Source: Christensenellaceae bacterium
Lineage (GTDB): Bacteria; Bacillota; Clostridia; Christensenellales; Borkfalkiaceae
DNA length: 8,797 nucleotides
Reading direction: 5' to 3'
Assembly (NCBI GenBank): GCA_948482865.1
Contig: CAOMHR010000058.1
Location: forward strand, 1 to 8,797
The position numbers and the translations under genes are program-made. Shown piece after piece: positions 1 to 5,983 of the stretch. The notes below the pieces were generated by a model, which was not told the DNA's origin, did not search any database, and worked only from the letters and a program-made list of their open reading frames with translations. The first letter of the stretch is position 1; each line of letters opens with the position of its first letter.

Positions 1-203
1 CTTATCGTCTTTTGCTTCCCGTGTTTATGATTGCGCAATAATATGTAACTCAACAACGTTACACGGTAAAATATAGCTTTGTCGTCCTTTATATCGCATT
101 TGACGAGCCACTCCGAGCTTTCGCTCCCGACTTTGTCCCTACACTTAATTATTTTTACGGTCGCCAGCCACGACCTTATACAAGCCCACGAAGCCTGTAA
201 CAA
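1..203 (-). CDS. Possible partial gene running off the left edge, product unknown
   Basis: On the minus strand a frame is open from a stop near 225 to the window edge. A TTG at 203-201 has an AGGGG eight bases upstream (216-212) and is the only ribosome-site-supported start seen. The part from about 150 to 1 reads like protein (for example SSEWLVKCDIKDD, then FYRVTLLSYILLRN) and favours purine-first codons. The part nearest the TTG is less convincing. A second frame, from about 268 down to 145, reads well (HIVTGFVGLYKVVAGDR) and stops at a TAA just inside this one. Removing one A from the A5 run near 155 would join the two. It could therefore be a longer gene broken by a frameshift, a short gene with the TTG start, or chance. 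No family is recognised. Confidence 0.3.
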   Translation of the reverse strand, partial: MLQASWACIRSWLATVKIIKCRDKVGSESSEWLVKCDIKDDKAIFYRVTLLSYILLRNHKHGKQKTI

Positions 204-379
204 TATGCTTGCCCCTAATTTGTTTTACTTCTTTGCGGCGGAGCTTGCCGCTTATGCCGTTTTAATTTAACGTCGGACGGCAGGAAACTTGCCACCGACG
301 GCGCATAATCGCGCTATTAAATTGCCGCCGCGCTTTAACGTGTCGCGCAACGTTATATTAACCGGTAGCCTTACGGCTA
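115..379. other. Hairpin-rich stretch, candidate intergenic/origin region of the phage
   Basis: Seven small inverted repeats follow one another: 115-126 (GAGC/GCTC, loop 4), 159-175 (GGTCG/CGACC, loop 7), 235-251 (GCGGC/GCCGC, loop 7), 272-299 (GTCGG..GGCA/TGCC.CCGAC, loop 7), 301-314 (GCGC/GCGC, loop 6), 336-355 (TAACG/CGTTA, loop 10) and 366-379 (TAGCC/GGCTA, loop 4). The right part, 272-383, has no gene with a credible start. Filamentous phages keep their origins and packaging signal in a hairpin cluster of this kind between gene blocks, so that role is possible. The stems are short, and the left half overlaps a possible coding frame, so chance or coding is not excluded. No nick-site motif of a known initiator was recognised. 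Confidence 0.3.
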
Positions 380-383
380 TCGA

Positions 384-614
384 TTATATATTAAATTGAA
401 GCTGTTCAAAGCTGTTGGGGAGCTTATGCCGGCGCGTGATGCGCTTGCCGTTCGCGCCGCCGAGCCTATGAGCCGGCGCGCACTCCGGACACCAACAGGT
501 TACGTTATCGCGTGCTACTGCCCAACCGGCTTTACGGGCTTTTTCGTCGCTTCTGAACACCGCGCTGGCGGTTTTACAGTCGTCACAGGAATAATTAATT
601 TTGTCCGTTCTCAT
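384..614 (-). CDS. Small zinc-ribbon-like phage protein (76 aa)
   Basis: The product has a CxxC pair at residues 10 and 13 and a CxCxxC cluster at 40, 42 and 45, separated by a charged stretch with KARKAGWAVARD. This is the layout of a small treble-clef or zinc-ribbon protein that would bind one zinc ion. Such proteins are common in phages and mobile elements, usually with no known function. The C-terminal 30 residues are basic (GKRITRRHK). The ATG at 614 overlaps the stop of the preceding frame as ATGA (611-614), which suggests translational coupling; no strong ribosome site stands before it. A DNA- or RNA-binding or accessory role is an inference. Which frame is real here is fairly clear from the cysteine spacing. 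Confidence 0.6.
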   Translation of the reverse strand: MRTDKINYSCDDCKTASAVFRSDEKARKAGWAVARDNVTCWCPECAPAHRLGGANGKRITRRHKLPNSFEQLQFNI

Positions 615-743
615 TCGTCGGCACCGTCATAATAGTCGGGTAAAGTTATTCCGTATTCGCAAACTGCCCCAACAAGAGCAGTTTTCGCAATCGCCTTCGC
701 CGCTACATTCTGAACGTTTCTTGATTTTTTCAAATTCGTCCAT
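611..743 (-). pseudogene. Small cysteine-rich gene, apparently split by a +1 frameshift
   Basis: From ATG 743, with AAGGGG five bases upstream, the frame reads MDEFEKIKKRSECSGEGDC and then CENCSCWG, with five cysteines in CxxCxC style, before running into an unlikely tail and a stop at 627. The +1 frame picks up at about 660 as CEYGITLPDYYDGADE and ends at 611, overlapping the next gene's start as ATGA. Removing one G from the GGGG run near 670 would give a continuous protein of about 43 residues. The upstream frame also stays open to an ATG at 806 (21 more residues, MSQKNDVAALMGG), but that start lacks a properly spaced ribosome site. It may be an inactivated gene, a sequencing error or a true +1 shift. 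The likely product is a small zinc-binding protein of unknown role. Confidence 0.4.
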
Positions 744-882
744 AATTACCCCTTTTGTTTGTGTGTTGCCGCCCATCAGCGCGGCGACGTCGTTTTTTTG
801 TGACATTCCTGTCGTTTTTGTGCTGTTTTCGCTCTCGTTGGCTCACGGTTGCCGATTTCGCTAACGGGGCGTTTTTAATAAT

Positions 883-956
883 GGTGGGGCTTCGCCCCAA
901 CACCCCGATTAATTTATTTTTTATGCGGCACGGGGCTTTGCCCCGAGACCCCGATT
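883..956. repeat. Tandem pair of GC-rich hairpin repeats
   Basis: Two imperfect copies, 883-910 and 927-956, each hold a strong hairpin followed by the same ACCCCGATT end. The hairpins are TGGGGC-TTC-GCCCCA at 885-899 and CGGGGC-TTT-GCCCCG at 931-945. The bases that differ in the two stems change together (T-A against C-G), so pairing is kept. They sit downstream of the structural operon terminator and upstream of the small cysteine-rich gene. They may act as extra transcription stops or be small intergenic repeats. The stretch 807-1011 holds no other gene that I can support. Confidence 0.6.
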
Positions 957-964
957 ATAAAAAG

Positions 965-1006
965 GACCTGCGCGCCTGCGGCTCGCCTTAATCAGGCGCG
1001 CAGGTC
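965..1006. terminator. Strong terminator of the structural operon
   Basis: A perfect 14-bp stem (GACCTGCGCGCCTG at 965-978, CAGGCGCGCAGGTC at 993-1006) encloses a 14-base loop. On the plus strand it is followed by T7; on the minus strand a T-rich run follows after one extra C (CCTTTTT). On the minus strand it comes just after the -1 frame stop at 1012-1014, so it closes the phage structural operon. It could work in both directions. Confidence 0.85.
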
Positions 1007-1011
1007 TTTTT

Positions 1012-1272
1012 TTATTTTCTTTTTTTTGCTAATAAAATAGTGTCCGCCATTGTCATTTGGCGCATTGCACGCAACGTTACGCTTTCCGGCAGTTTCGCGG
1101 CGGTCTTGGTCTGCGTATCGAATGTACAGGCGTTAGCTTCCGAACGTCGTCCAAAGTCATTTGCCCGGGCAATTGTGGCGGCGTGGATGCTCTCTGCTCT
1201 ATTCCAACGTTCCGCGACGTCGCAGGAGTTGTTAGCGGCGCGGTATTTGCAATTATCAGCATACGCTTTAAT
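1012..1272 (-). CDS. -1 frame extension of the coiled-coil protein (86 aa), probably reached by frameshift
   Basis: This frame lies -1 to the coiled-coil gene and is open from a TAA near 1300 to the TAA at 1014-1012. It has no usable start codon of its own at its head, but its codons are strongly purine-first pyrimidine-last and it reads like protein: NCKYRAANNSCDVAERW, then ESIHAATIARANDFGRR, ending LLAKKRK. Its stop lies six bases before the terminator stem, where an operon's last gene should end. In contrast, the zero frame over the same bases is rich in Pro, Thr and Arg and looks like an out-of-frame tail. An in-phase T_TTA_AAA heptamer at 1278-1272 is the obvious entry point; a simple indel is the alternative. 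The fusion would be about 267 aa. Confidence 0.5.
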   Translation of the reverse strand: MKAYADNCKYRAANNSCDVAERWNRAESIHAATIARANDFGRRSEANACTFDTQTKTAAKLPESVTLRAMRQMTMADTILLAKKRK

Positions 1273-1814
1273 TTTAAATACTTTTTCGTAAGTCTTTTAC
1301 GTTTGCGCTCGGAAAGTTTTTTACCCGTTTCGGAGTATAATTTTTCGTCGAGCTCGTCAAGCTCTTTCTCAATAGGCGCAAATGTCTGTTCAGCTTCGAG
1401 CTCGGCGCGACGTTCTATAATGTCTTGCGCCCTGTTTGTTAAAGGTTGGAAGATTAAACGCCACCACCAACCGCGCCGCCAAGGCGTTTGCTCACGTTCT
1501 CGCGCTTCGATTTCCGCCTGTTGCTTGTCGTAATCGAGCTTACGCCGCTTGCTTAATTCTTCAAGCTCAAAATCATATTTGCGGCTTAGCGTTTCGCATT
1601 CTTTTTCAATCTGATTCGCCGAAAGATTAAGCGAAGTTTTAACCTGCTTGAACAGCTCTTCATAACGGGCGTGTAGCTTCTCAATGTCTTCGTTTAAAGC
1701 GTAAAGCGGTTGCTTGCGCTTTGGTTTTTCGCTTGTTTTTAAAACGGCGCAAAGCTCTGAAATAGTTTCCGCAGGCGTATCTTTTAAAATAGTTATGTTT
1801 ATTTTATTTTTCAA
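1077..1814 (-). CDS. Coiled-coil protein with Trp-rich turn, possible assembly partner of the ATPase
   Basis: The start chosen is TTG at 1814, inside the end of the ATPase gene (11-base overlap). AAGGACGG lies eight bases upstream at 1830-1823; the open frame above that point is a shadow of the ATPase gene. Zero-frame length is 245 aa. Residues about 40-108 and 128-180 are charged heptad-like helices (EKLHARYEELFKQVK, RAELEAEQ), joined by a Trp- and Arg-rich turn at 111-122 (PWRRGWWWRLIF) that could lie in a membrane surface. No family is recognised. Its place directly after the Zot-like ATPase, which here lacks a membrane part, suggests a role in virion extrusion; that is inference. After residue 181 the coding signal leaves this frame for the -1 frame. 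Confidence 0.6.
   Translation of the reverse strand: MKNKINITILKDTPAETISELCAVLKTSEKPKRKQPLYALNEDIEKLHARYEELFKQVKTSLNLSANQIEKECETLSRKYDFELEELSKRRKLDYDKQQAEIEAREREQTPWRRGWWWRLIFQPLTNRAQDIIERRAELEAEQTFAPIEKELDELDEKLYSETGKKLSERKRKRLTKKYLKLKRMLIIANTAPLTTPATSRNVGIEQRASTPPQLPGQMTLDDVRKLTPVHSIRRPRPPRNCRKA
1272..1278 (-). other. In-phase slippery heptamer T_TTA_AAA
   Basis: Read on the minus strand, TTTAAAA falls so that TTA and AAA are codons 180 and 181 of the coiled-coil gene. This is the X_XXY_YYZ arrangement used for -1 ribosomal frameshifting. After slippage, reading continues with ATT at 1272 into the long -1 frame. I see no strong stimulatory hairpin at the usual 5-9 base distance; the nearest GC-rich pairing (CCGCG/CGCGG) is some 30 bases downstream. 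Confidence 0.45.
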
Positions 1815-2550
1815 AGTCTTTACCGTCCTTAGGGTAAAAATGTTTTCTGAACGCGTAGCCGTCGTACAGTTCGCGCACGTTGCCATTATGCGTGTAGCTC
1901 GTTTCAATATAACCGTCGCTTTTGCCGTTTGTCGCAATATATTCTTCTATTGCGCCCGATTCCGTGAACTCGCGGCAGTACCACGTCGTTTTATACAGCC
2001 GTTTAAAATCATCAAAAAAATTAATGACCTTGCGCGGCTCTATGAACCGCGAACCCGAAGCGCGTATATCTTTGTTTATCAGAACGGCGCGCGGTGCGGC
2101 TAACAGCATAATAACGCGATGGTGTCGGCATTCCATAAAAAATTCAAGTTGTCCGCTCGGTAAAATGTCACCTTTTGAACAAAATTCCCGGTGTGCTTCG
2201 TCTAAGGCTATCAGCGGCGCAGGGAATAGGCTTTTGTAAGTTTCGTTATCGTTGCTTACACCGATGTCTTTTCCTTGGATTGGTATAGGCTCAACGGCTT
2301 TACCAGTGCGCATTTTCAGATTTTTATATTTTGTATTTGCGTACATCGGCGGCACGGTGGGAAAAGATAACGGCGTTTTACGCTCTGCATTTTCTTCCCT
2401 AATAAGCTGTCCGGAAAGCTCCAAACGTTGCTCCCCTTGTGTTTCCAAATAATCGTCTACAAAATGACCCATAAGCGACGATTTGCCTGTTCCGCGTGCT
2501 CCGAAGAATATGACAATCTCGCTTTCAGGGTTAAGAATTAAATCAGGCAA
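1804..2550 (-). CDS. Zot/pI-like morphogenesis ATPase
   Basis: This 248-aa protein resembles the N-terminal ATPase domain of Zot/gene I proteins, which drive assembly and extrusion of filamentous phages at the inner membrane. Walker A is GARGTGKS at residues 17-24. Walker B is LIALDEAH with D117 and E118. A Zot-like block follows: RHHRVIMLLAA at 142-152, then INKDIR. Family members usually carry a membrane helix and an outer domain after the ATPase; none is visible here, so this is a soluble, short form. The start is TTG at 2550, directly after an in-frame TAA; the next Met (26) lies past Walker A and cannot be the start. The gene follows the coat-like gene by 35 bases and overlaps the coiled-coil gene. 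It is the key marker of an inovirus-type element. Confidence 0.8.
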   Translation of the reverse strand: MPDLILNPESEIVIFFGARGTGKSSLMGHFVDDYLETQGEQRLELSGQLIREENAERKTPLSFPTVPPMYANTKYKNLKMRTGKAVEPIPIQGKDIGVSNDNETYKSLFPAPLIALDEAHREFCSKGDILPSGQLEFFMECRHHRVIMLLAAPRAVLINKDIRASGSRFIEPRKVINFFDDFKRLYKTTWYCREFTESGAIEEYIATNGKSDGYIETSYTHNGNVRELYDGYAFRKHFYPKDGKDFEK

Positions 2551-2585
2551 TTACCTATTTACCCCTATATATACCATAATTACGG

Positions 2586-2747
2586 CTATTTTTTTGTTAA
2601 ATTTTTGATAATAAACGCAAACATAATCGCGCCAAAAAGCGCGGTTACGCCTATTGCAACCCAAAGTGCAACGTCTGGAACGTCGGCAAGTGATATAACA
2701 ACGGTTGCCGCAATAAGTAAAAGCCATATAATTGCGAAGAATTTCAT
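2586..2747 (-). CDS. Small coat-like membrane protein (53 aa), major coat (pVIII-like) candidate
   Basis: ATG 2747 is preceded by AAGGCGG at six bases. The product begins MKFFAIIWLLLIAATVVISLA, a short signal peptide with a good cleavage point (SLA before D22). The mature part would be 32 aa: acidic start (DVPD), one membrane helix (about 27-47) and a basic end (KNLTKK). Acidic-hydrophobic-basic with a leader is the design of filamentous phage coat proteins; the mature length is closer to the Ff minor coat proteins pVII and pIX than to pVIII. If the leader is not cut, it would be a two-helix protein like a small pVI, which also precedes gene I in Ff phages. It lies between the six-cysteine protein and the ATPase. 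Confidence 0.65.
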   Translation of the reverse strand: MKFFAIIWLLLIAATVVISLADVPDVALWVAIGVTALFGAIMFAFIIKNLTKK

Positions 2748-2758
2748 TTTTTACCGCC

Positions 2759-2947
2759 TTAATTTTTATCTTCCCATTTGTCCAATGCAAGTTGCAAGCT
2801 GTCGCCGCTCTCGCGTTGGATATATTGATAATAGTCGCATTGGTGGTAGTCCGCGCACCTGCATTGTTCTTTTATGGGTTCCAAATAGTCGCAGGTCGTG
2901 CCGCGCTCAGTGTTGCAATACGGGCAGACAGTTTCAAAATCAGTCAT
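2759..2947 (-). CDS. Small six-cysteine protein (62 aa), likely metal-binding
   Basis: Cysteines at residues 8, 11, 19, 29, 31 and 37 (CPYC, then C, CRC, C) fall in the first 40 residues, with an acidic helix-like tail (LQLALDKWEDKN). No signal peptide is present, so the cysteines more likely hold zinc in the cytoplasm than form disulfides. The gene starts eight bases inside the end of the 73-aa gene and stops in the ribosome site of the coat-like gene, so translation is probably coupled. The family is not recognised. An upstream-located regulator of coat production or an accessory DNA-binding protein are possible roles, both speculative. Confidence 0.6.
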   Translation of the reverse strand: MTDFETVCPYCNTERGTTCDYLEPIKEQCRCADYHQCDYYQYIQRESGDSLQLALDKWEDKN

Positions 2948-3161
2948 TGTTTTCTTCTTCGATTGCGCTTGATAGCTTTAAATAAACTTCGCTCATATCG
3001 TTTATAATCGACAAGAACGTTTGAAAGGTTTCGCCTGCGGGGTTATATGCCACATTGCCTTTATTTAAAAATTCAATGTCTGAATTTATTTGATGTTGCA
3101 ACGCGTTTAGTATTATGTTTATTTCCGATATGCTAAATTCAAAATTAACCGTCTTTTTCAT
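2940..3161 (-). CDS. Small hypothetical protein (73 aa), mostly helical
   Basis: The ATG at 3161 overlaps the stop of the 505-aa gene as ATGA, a classic sign of translational coupling. The protein is soluble and probably helical, with leucine/isoleucine spacing in INIILNALQHQINSDIEFL and a C-terminal acidic end (EEENND). No membrane segment, cysteine cluster or known motif was seen. Its fixed place between the anchored surface protein and the six-cysteine protein suggests an accessory role in the same operon; nothing more specific can be supported. Confidence 0.6.
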   Translation of the reverse strand: MKKTVNFEFSISEINIILNALQHQINSDIEFLNKGNVAYNPAGETFQTFLSIINDMSEVYLKLSSAIEEENND

Positions 3162-4675
3162 TTCTTCTTACCTGCCTTTTGCGTTTTGCGCTTGCGTTTC
3201 GGATTTGCCCCCCGTATATGCTTTGTTTTTGGCTTTGCCTTGCGGTTTTTTATGGCTTTCGCTATCAGAATGAAAGGCGAAAAAATTATTAAAAAAAGAA
3301 TATAAAAGAAACTACCAATTCCTTTACCAATAACCCGAGCCGCGCCCGGCACAAAAATACTAATGAGTATCAGAACGACGGCAACCACGACAAGCGCGAC
3401 AATTACCCAAACCCACCACGGCACGCCTAAGCCGTCATTTTCATATGTATTCAAAGGTTTATTATCGCCTGTCATTTTGTTATCTACCACGCCTAAATTA
3501 AAGGTTTCGCCGTCTGTTTCGAACATTAGCCGCAAAATTATAACGTCTGTTACGCTCTTATAATTCCACTTCAAATGCCCTTCCCAAGGCAAAATACTAC
3601 CTGTGCCGGTTTGTACGTCCTTGTAAAAATTTAAAACCCACTGCGTGCCGGTTATTTCTTTTATGCCGTCCGTGTTGGTCAAAATGTAGTCTTTATTACT
3701 TTCTTCCGCCAAAAAGTCCGACGTCTTCTGAATTTTGTTCCAAGTGTAAGAATTGCCTGCCCAATTGCCTAAAAAGCCGCCAAGTTGAATATTGCTGTCC
3801 TTTTCGTCCGCGCTTATCGTCACGGGGTCTTGCGGTATTGATTCGCCGCGAGTGCGGTTATATACTGCCTGATAACTGTGTTTTGTACAGAAAATATTAC
3901 CGCATACTTCTGACGTGCAGTCCGCAAGCGAATATTTCAATTCAACTTGAATCAGCCTGTCAATGGGTTTATCGGTCGAAAAGGCGACAAAATGCCGCAC
4001 GGTGTGCGTGCCGTTTACTGTCGTGCCGCTTACGTTCAAGCCGTCGAACAAGTCTAAAAACCCAACGTACTTTTGCGTTATTTCTATGACTTCGCTTGCC
4101 GTCATACCGTAACGCACATTGCCGTCGGTATCTTCGTAAACCGTCCAGAGCTGACCCACGGCGTAAGGAATTTCACTTATACTCCCCGTTGCCGGAATAT
4201 CGTCAATCATATATTCGAACGGACGCAATATGTTTGATATGTTGTAATAACGAACCACTGTTTTTTCAAGCTCAAAGTTTTCAACTTTATATTTGAAAAA
4301 AACACCTGCTGAATTTAAAAAAGTCAGGGCATAATTGTCGTACTTTAAATTTAACGTGTTATCAGACTTGCGCGCTATATTAATTGAACACGCTTTAATA
4401 TCTTTTTTTGCGGCGGGCTGGTAAACGTAAACGAACAGTTCGCCGTCCGCACTCTCCGCTATCTGAATAACCTTTAACGTGTAGTCTTTGACTTTCGTCG
4501 GATAATCTTCGACTTTAAAATTCTTGTCTTTCCCTAAATCTTCCAACACGTTTGACGGCACAGAAACGGCGGCGTGCGCATTAATCGCCCCGCCGCTTAA
4601 CGTGCCTATGGCAGCAAGTAATAAAAGTACTGCCGCCACCAAAATGTATTTAATTTTTGTGCTTAGCTTAATCAC
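3158..4675 (-). CDS. Secreted, C-terminally anchored surface protein, pIII-like adsorption protein candidate
   Basis: The 505-aa product starts with a signal peptide (basic start, LVAAVLLLLAAIG core, AHA-A cleavage near residue 36). About 380 extracellular residues follow, rich in Thr, Asp and aromatics, then a membrane helix at about 420-444 (WWVWVIVALVVV), a short basic linker, a second hydrophobic stretch at 456-475, and a 30-residue tail with 16 Lys/Arg. Leader plus large outer domain plus C-terminal anchor is the layout of phage pIII, which binds the host receptor and caps the filament; length is similar to or larger than Ff pIII. Sequence similarity to pIII is not apparent. The start is GTG with AAGGCGG six bases before it, overlapping the upstream gene's stop codon. 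The basic tail and second hydrophobic stretch are unusual. Confidence 0.7.
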   Translation of the reverse strand: MIKLSTKIKYILVAAVLLLLAAIGTLSGGAINAHAAVSVPSNVLEDLGKDKNFKVEDYPTKVKDYTLKVIQIAESADGELFVYVYQPAAKKDIKACSINIARKSDNTLNLKYDNYALTFLNSAGVFFKYKVENFELEKTVVRYYNISNILRPFEYMIDDIPATGSISEIPYAVGQLWTVYEDTDGNVRYGMTASEVIEITQKYVGFLDLFDGLNVSGTTVNGTHTVRHFVAFSTDKPIDRLIQVELKYSLADCTSEVCGNIFCTKHSYQAVYNRTRGESIPQDPVTISADEKDSNIQLGGFLGNWAGNSYTWNKIQKTSDFLAEESNKDYILTNTDGIKEITGTQWVLNFYKDVQTGTGSILPWEGHLKWNYKSVTDVIILRLMFETDGETFNLGVVDNKMTGDNKPLNTYENDGLGVPWWVWVIVALVVVAVVLILISIFVPGAARVIGKGIGSFFYILFLIIFSPFILIAKAIKNRKAKPKTKHIRGANPKRKRKTQKAGKKK

Positions 4676-4686
4676 GTTGCGCCGCC

Positions 4687-5802
4687 TTAAAATATAACGT
4701 TCTGATTCAACGTTACGTTCGGCTGCACGTCCTTACCATAAAGCACGCCGGAAACTCTATGGCGTTCTTCGTGATTGACTACAAGCCCGGTGTCAACGCC
4801 ATTAACATAAAGCGAAAGATTTAAGTAAATCATCATATAACCGGTTTCTTTCGCTGCGTGATACCAAGCGTAATAAACAGCTTCTTTGTGTGCGTCGTCA
4901 AATGCGTCGAAGTTTTCGATAAAGGCGGAATATGTTAATTTGCTTTCCGAAAAATAAGACAACTGTAACCTGTTGTCAGATTGTTCTTCGACGCCCATAA
5001 TTTCAGAAACTAATTCGTCTTTAAAGTGATAGTTATATATCGGGTTAATTTCAAATTTAAGATATTTTTGTACGTCGTCGGAAAAATCAAAATAAATGTG
5101 AACGTCCTGTACCCGGTATTGCGCAAAAATCGTGCCGGTTGTGCTTTCAAGTTCGCAACCGCCTTCTAAACGGTCGCCAAAATCATTGGAGTCGCTCCAA
5201 ACACTGACCATTTCCAAATCTTTTAAACAGTCTATCTGACAACTGTCCGATTTATCAGTGCCGCGCAACGTCGCCGTTACGTTTATAGGTTCGTTGAAAG
5301 ACGATATGTATTTTATCGTTGCTGTCGCGCTTCCGTCCGTCGTGGGCGTTGCCTGAACGTAATAATCTGCAACCTTGCCCGTTGCCCACGCCGACGACGG
5401 GTTGACAAATGATACTGCCCAATCGAATACGCCGTTTATGTACTCATTCGACAATGTAGCCGTCACGGTGAACTCTTTCGACTTAGAATACGTTGATTGC
5501 TTCTGAACAAACGCCATAGCCTGCGGCATAGCGTAAGAGTTATTCGTCAACAGCTTTTTGCCGTCTGAACTGACCGCTACAATTTCAGTTTTATTCGGTT
5601 CTTCCTGTCCCCCGGTAACGTCGCCACCCTTTACCCATTTCAATGGGTTCCATACCATACCCAGCGCAAGCGAAGTTATTACGTACGCCACCGCTAAAAG
5701 AATGGCAAGCCCGGCAATTACTTTTGCGCCCGTGTGCTTTGACTTTGCGGCAGTGCCGCCCCCGCGGTTGTTGCCCCTGTTCTGATACTTCCTTTTTGCC
5801 AT
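4687..5802 (-). CDS. N-terminally anchored surface protein (371 aa), first gene of the structural operon
   Basis: The start of the protein is very basic (MAKRKYQNRG to about residue 27), followed by one membrane helix at 27-50 (GLAILLAVAYVITSLALG) and some 320 residues outside. The positive start predicts an N-in, C-out topology. The outer part has threonine- and valine-rich beta segments (EFTVTATLSNEYINGVFDWAV, ATIKYISSF) like bacterial Ig-type domains, then a mixed region. No known family is recognised. ATG 5802 has AAGGAG nine bases upstream. A leader of about 145 bases separates it from the promoter at 5954-5983. It could be a minor coat or a host-surface protein made for assembly or superinfection control; these are inferences from position. 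Confidence 0.65.
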   Translation of the reverse strand: MAKRKYQNRGNNRGGGTAAKSKHTGAKVIAGLAILLAVAYVITSLALGMVWNPLKWVKGGDVTGGQEEPNKTEIVAVSSDGKKLLTNNSYAMPQAMAFVQKQSTYSKSKEFTVTATLSNEYINGVFDWAVSFVNPSSAWATGKVADYYVQATPTTDGSATATIKYISSFNEPINVTATLRGTDKSDSCQIDCLKDLEMVSVWSDSNDFGDRLEGGCELESTTGTIFAQYRVQDVHIYFDFSDDVQKYLKFEINPIYNYHFKDELVSEIMGVEEQSDNRLQLSYFSESKLTYSAFIENFDAFDDAHKEAVYYAWYHAAKETGYMMIYLNLSLYVNGVDTGLVVNHEERHRVSGVLYGKDVQPNVTLNQNVIF

Positions 5803-5925
5803 AATTCCTTGCTCCTTTCTTGCTTTTCTTCACAAAGAGCTTTGAAAGACACCGCCAAACCGCGTTAAATAGCCCTATTTCGCCCGGTAATGTCTTGACG
5901 AGTATAAACCCGTAAGCCCTTTATG

Positions 5926-5948
5926 AAAAGGTATGAATTATACCTTTT
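5926..5948. promoter_or_regulatory. Palindromic operator, likely repressor binding site
   Basis: Perfect 9-bp arms AAAAGGTAT (5926-5934) and ATACCTTTT (5940-5948) flank a 5-base centre (GAATT). The site covers the expected transcription start of the minus-strand structural promoter, so a dimer bound here would block it. The divergent XRE gene nearby is the obvious binder. Confidence 0.7.
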
Positions 5949-5953
5949 TGCAA

Positions 5954-5983
5954 ATAATACCATAATATATACCCTTATGTCAA
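5954..5983 (-). promoter_or_regulatory. Promoter of the structural operon
   Basis: On the minus strand TTGACA (5983-5978) is followed after 18 bases by TATTAT (5959-5954), with TG in the extended -10 position (TGGTATTAT). The predicted start is around 5947, inside the palindrome at 5926-5948. ATACC/GGTAT half-sites also lie in the spacer, so this promoter should be tightly controlled. Confidence 0.75.

Noticed and set aside
115..126. GAGC-GAAA-GCTC hairpin as part of a group II intron or riboswitch
   Set aside because: A single GNRA-capped stem; no domain V, no conserved riboswitch core and no downstream gene arrangement to support it.
79..270. Plus-strand open frame of 63 codons
   Set aside because: TTG start without a ribosome site, low-complexity Ser/Leu content, and lies opposite frames that look more like coding.
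1057..1533. Plus-strand open frame of 158 codons
   Set aside because: It lies opposite the coiled-coil gene and its -1 extension, has no ribosome site, and reads as Ser/Phe-rich antisense of charged helices.
2551..2790. Minus-strand frame of 79 codons across the coat-like gene
   Set aside because: Its Arg/Cys-rich sequence is the shifted reading of the coat-like gene, which has the better ribosome site and a sensible protein.
5591..5833. Minus-strand frame of 80 codons over the start of the 371-aa gene
   Set aside because: Basic, low-complexity shadow of the first gene in the structural operon; the ribosome site fits the 5802 start.
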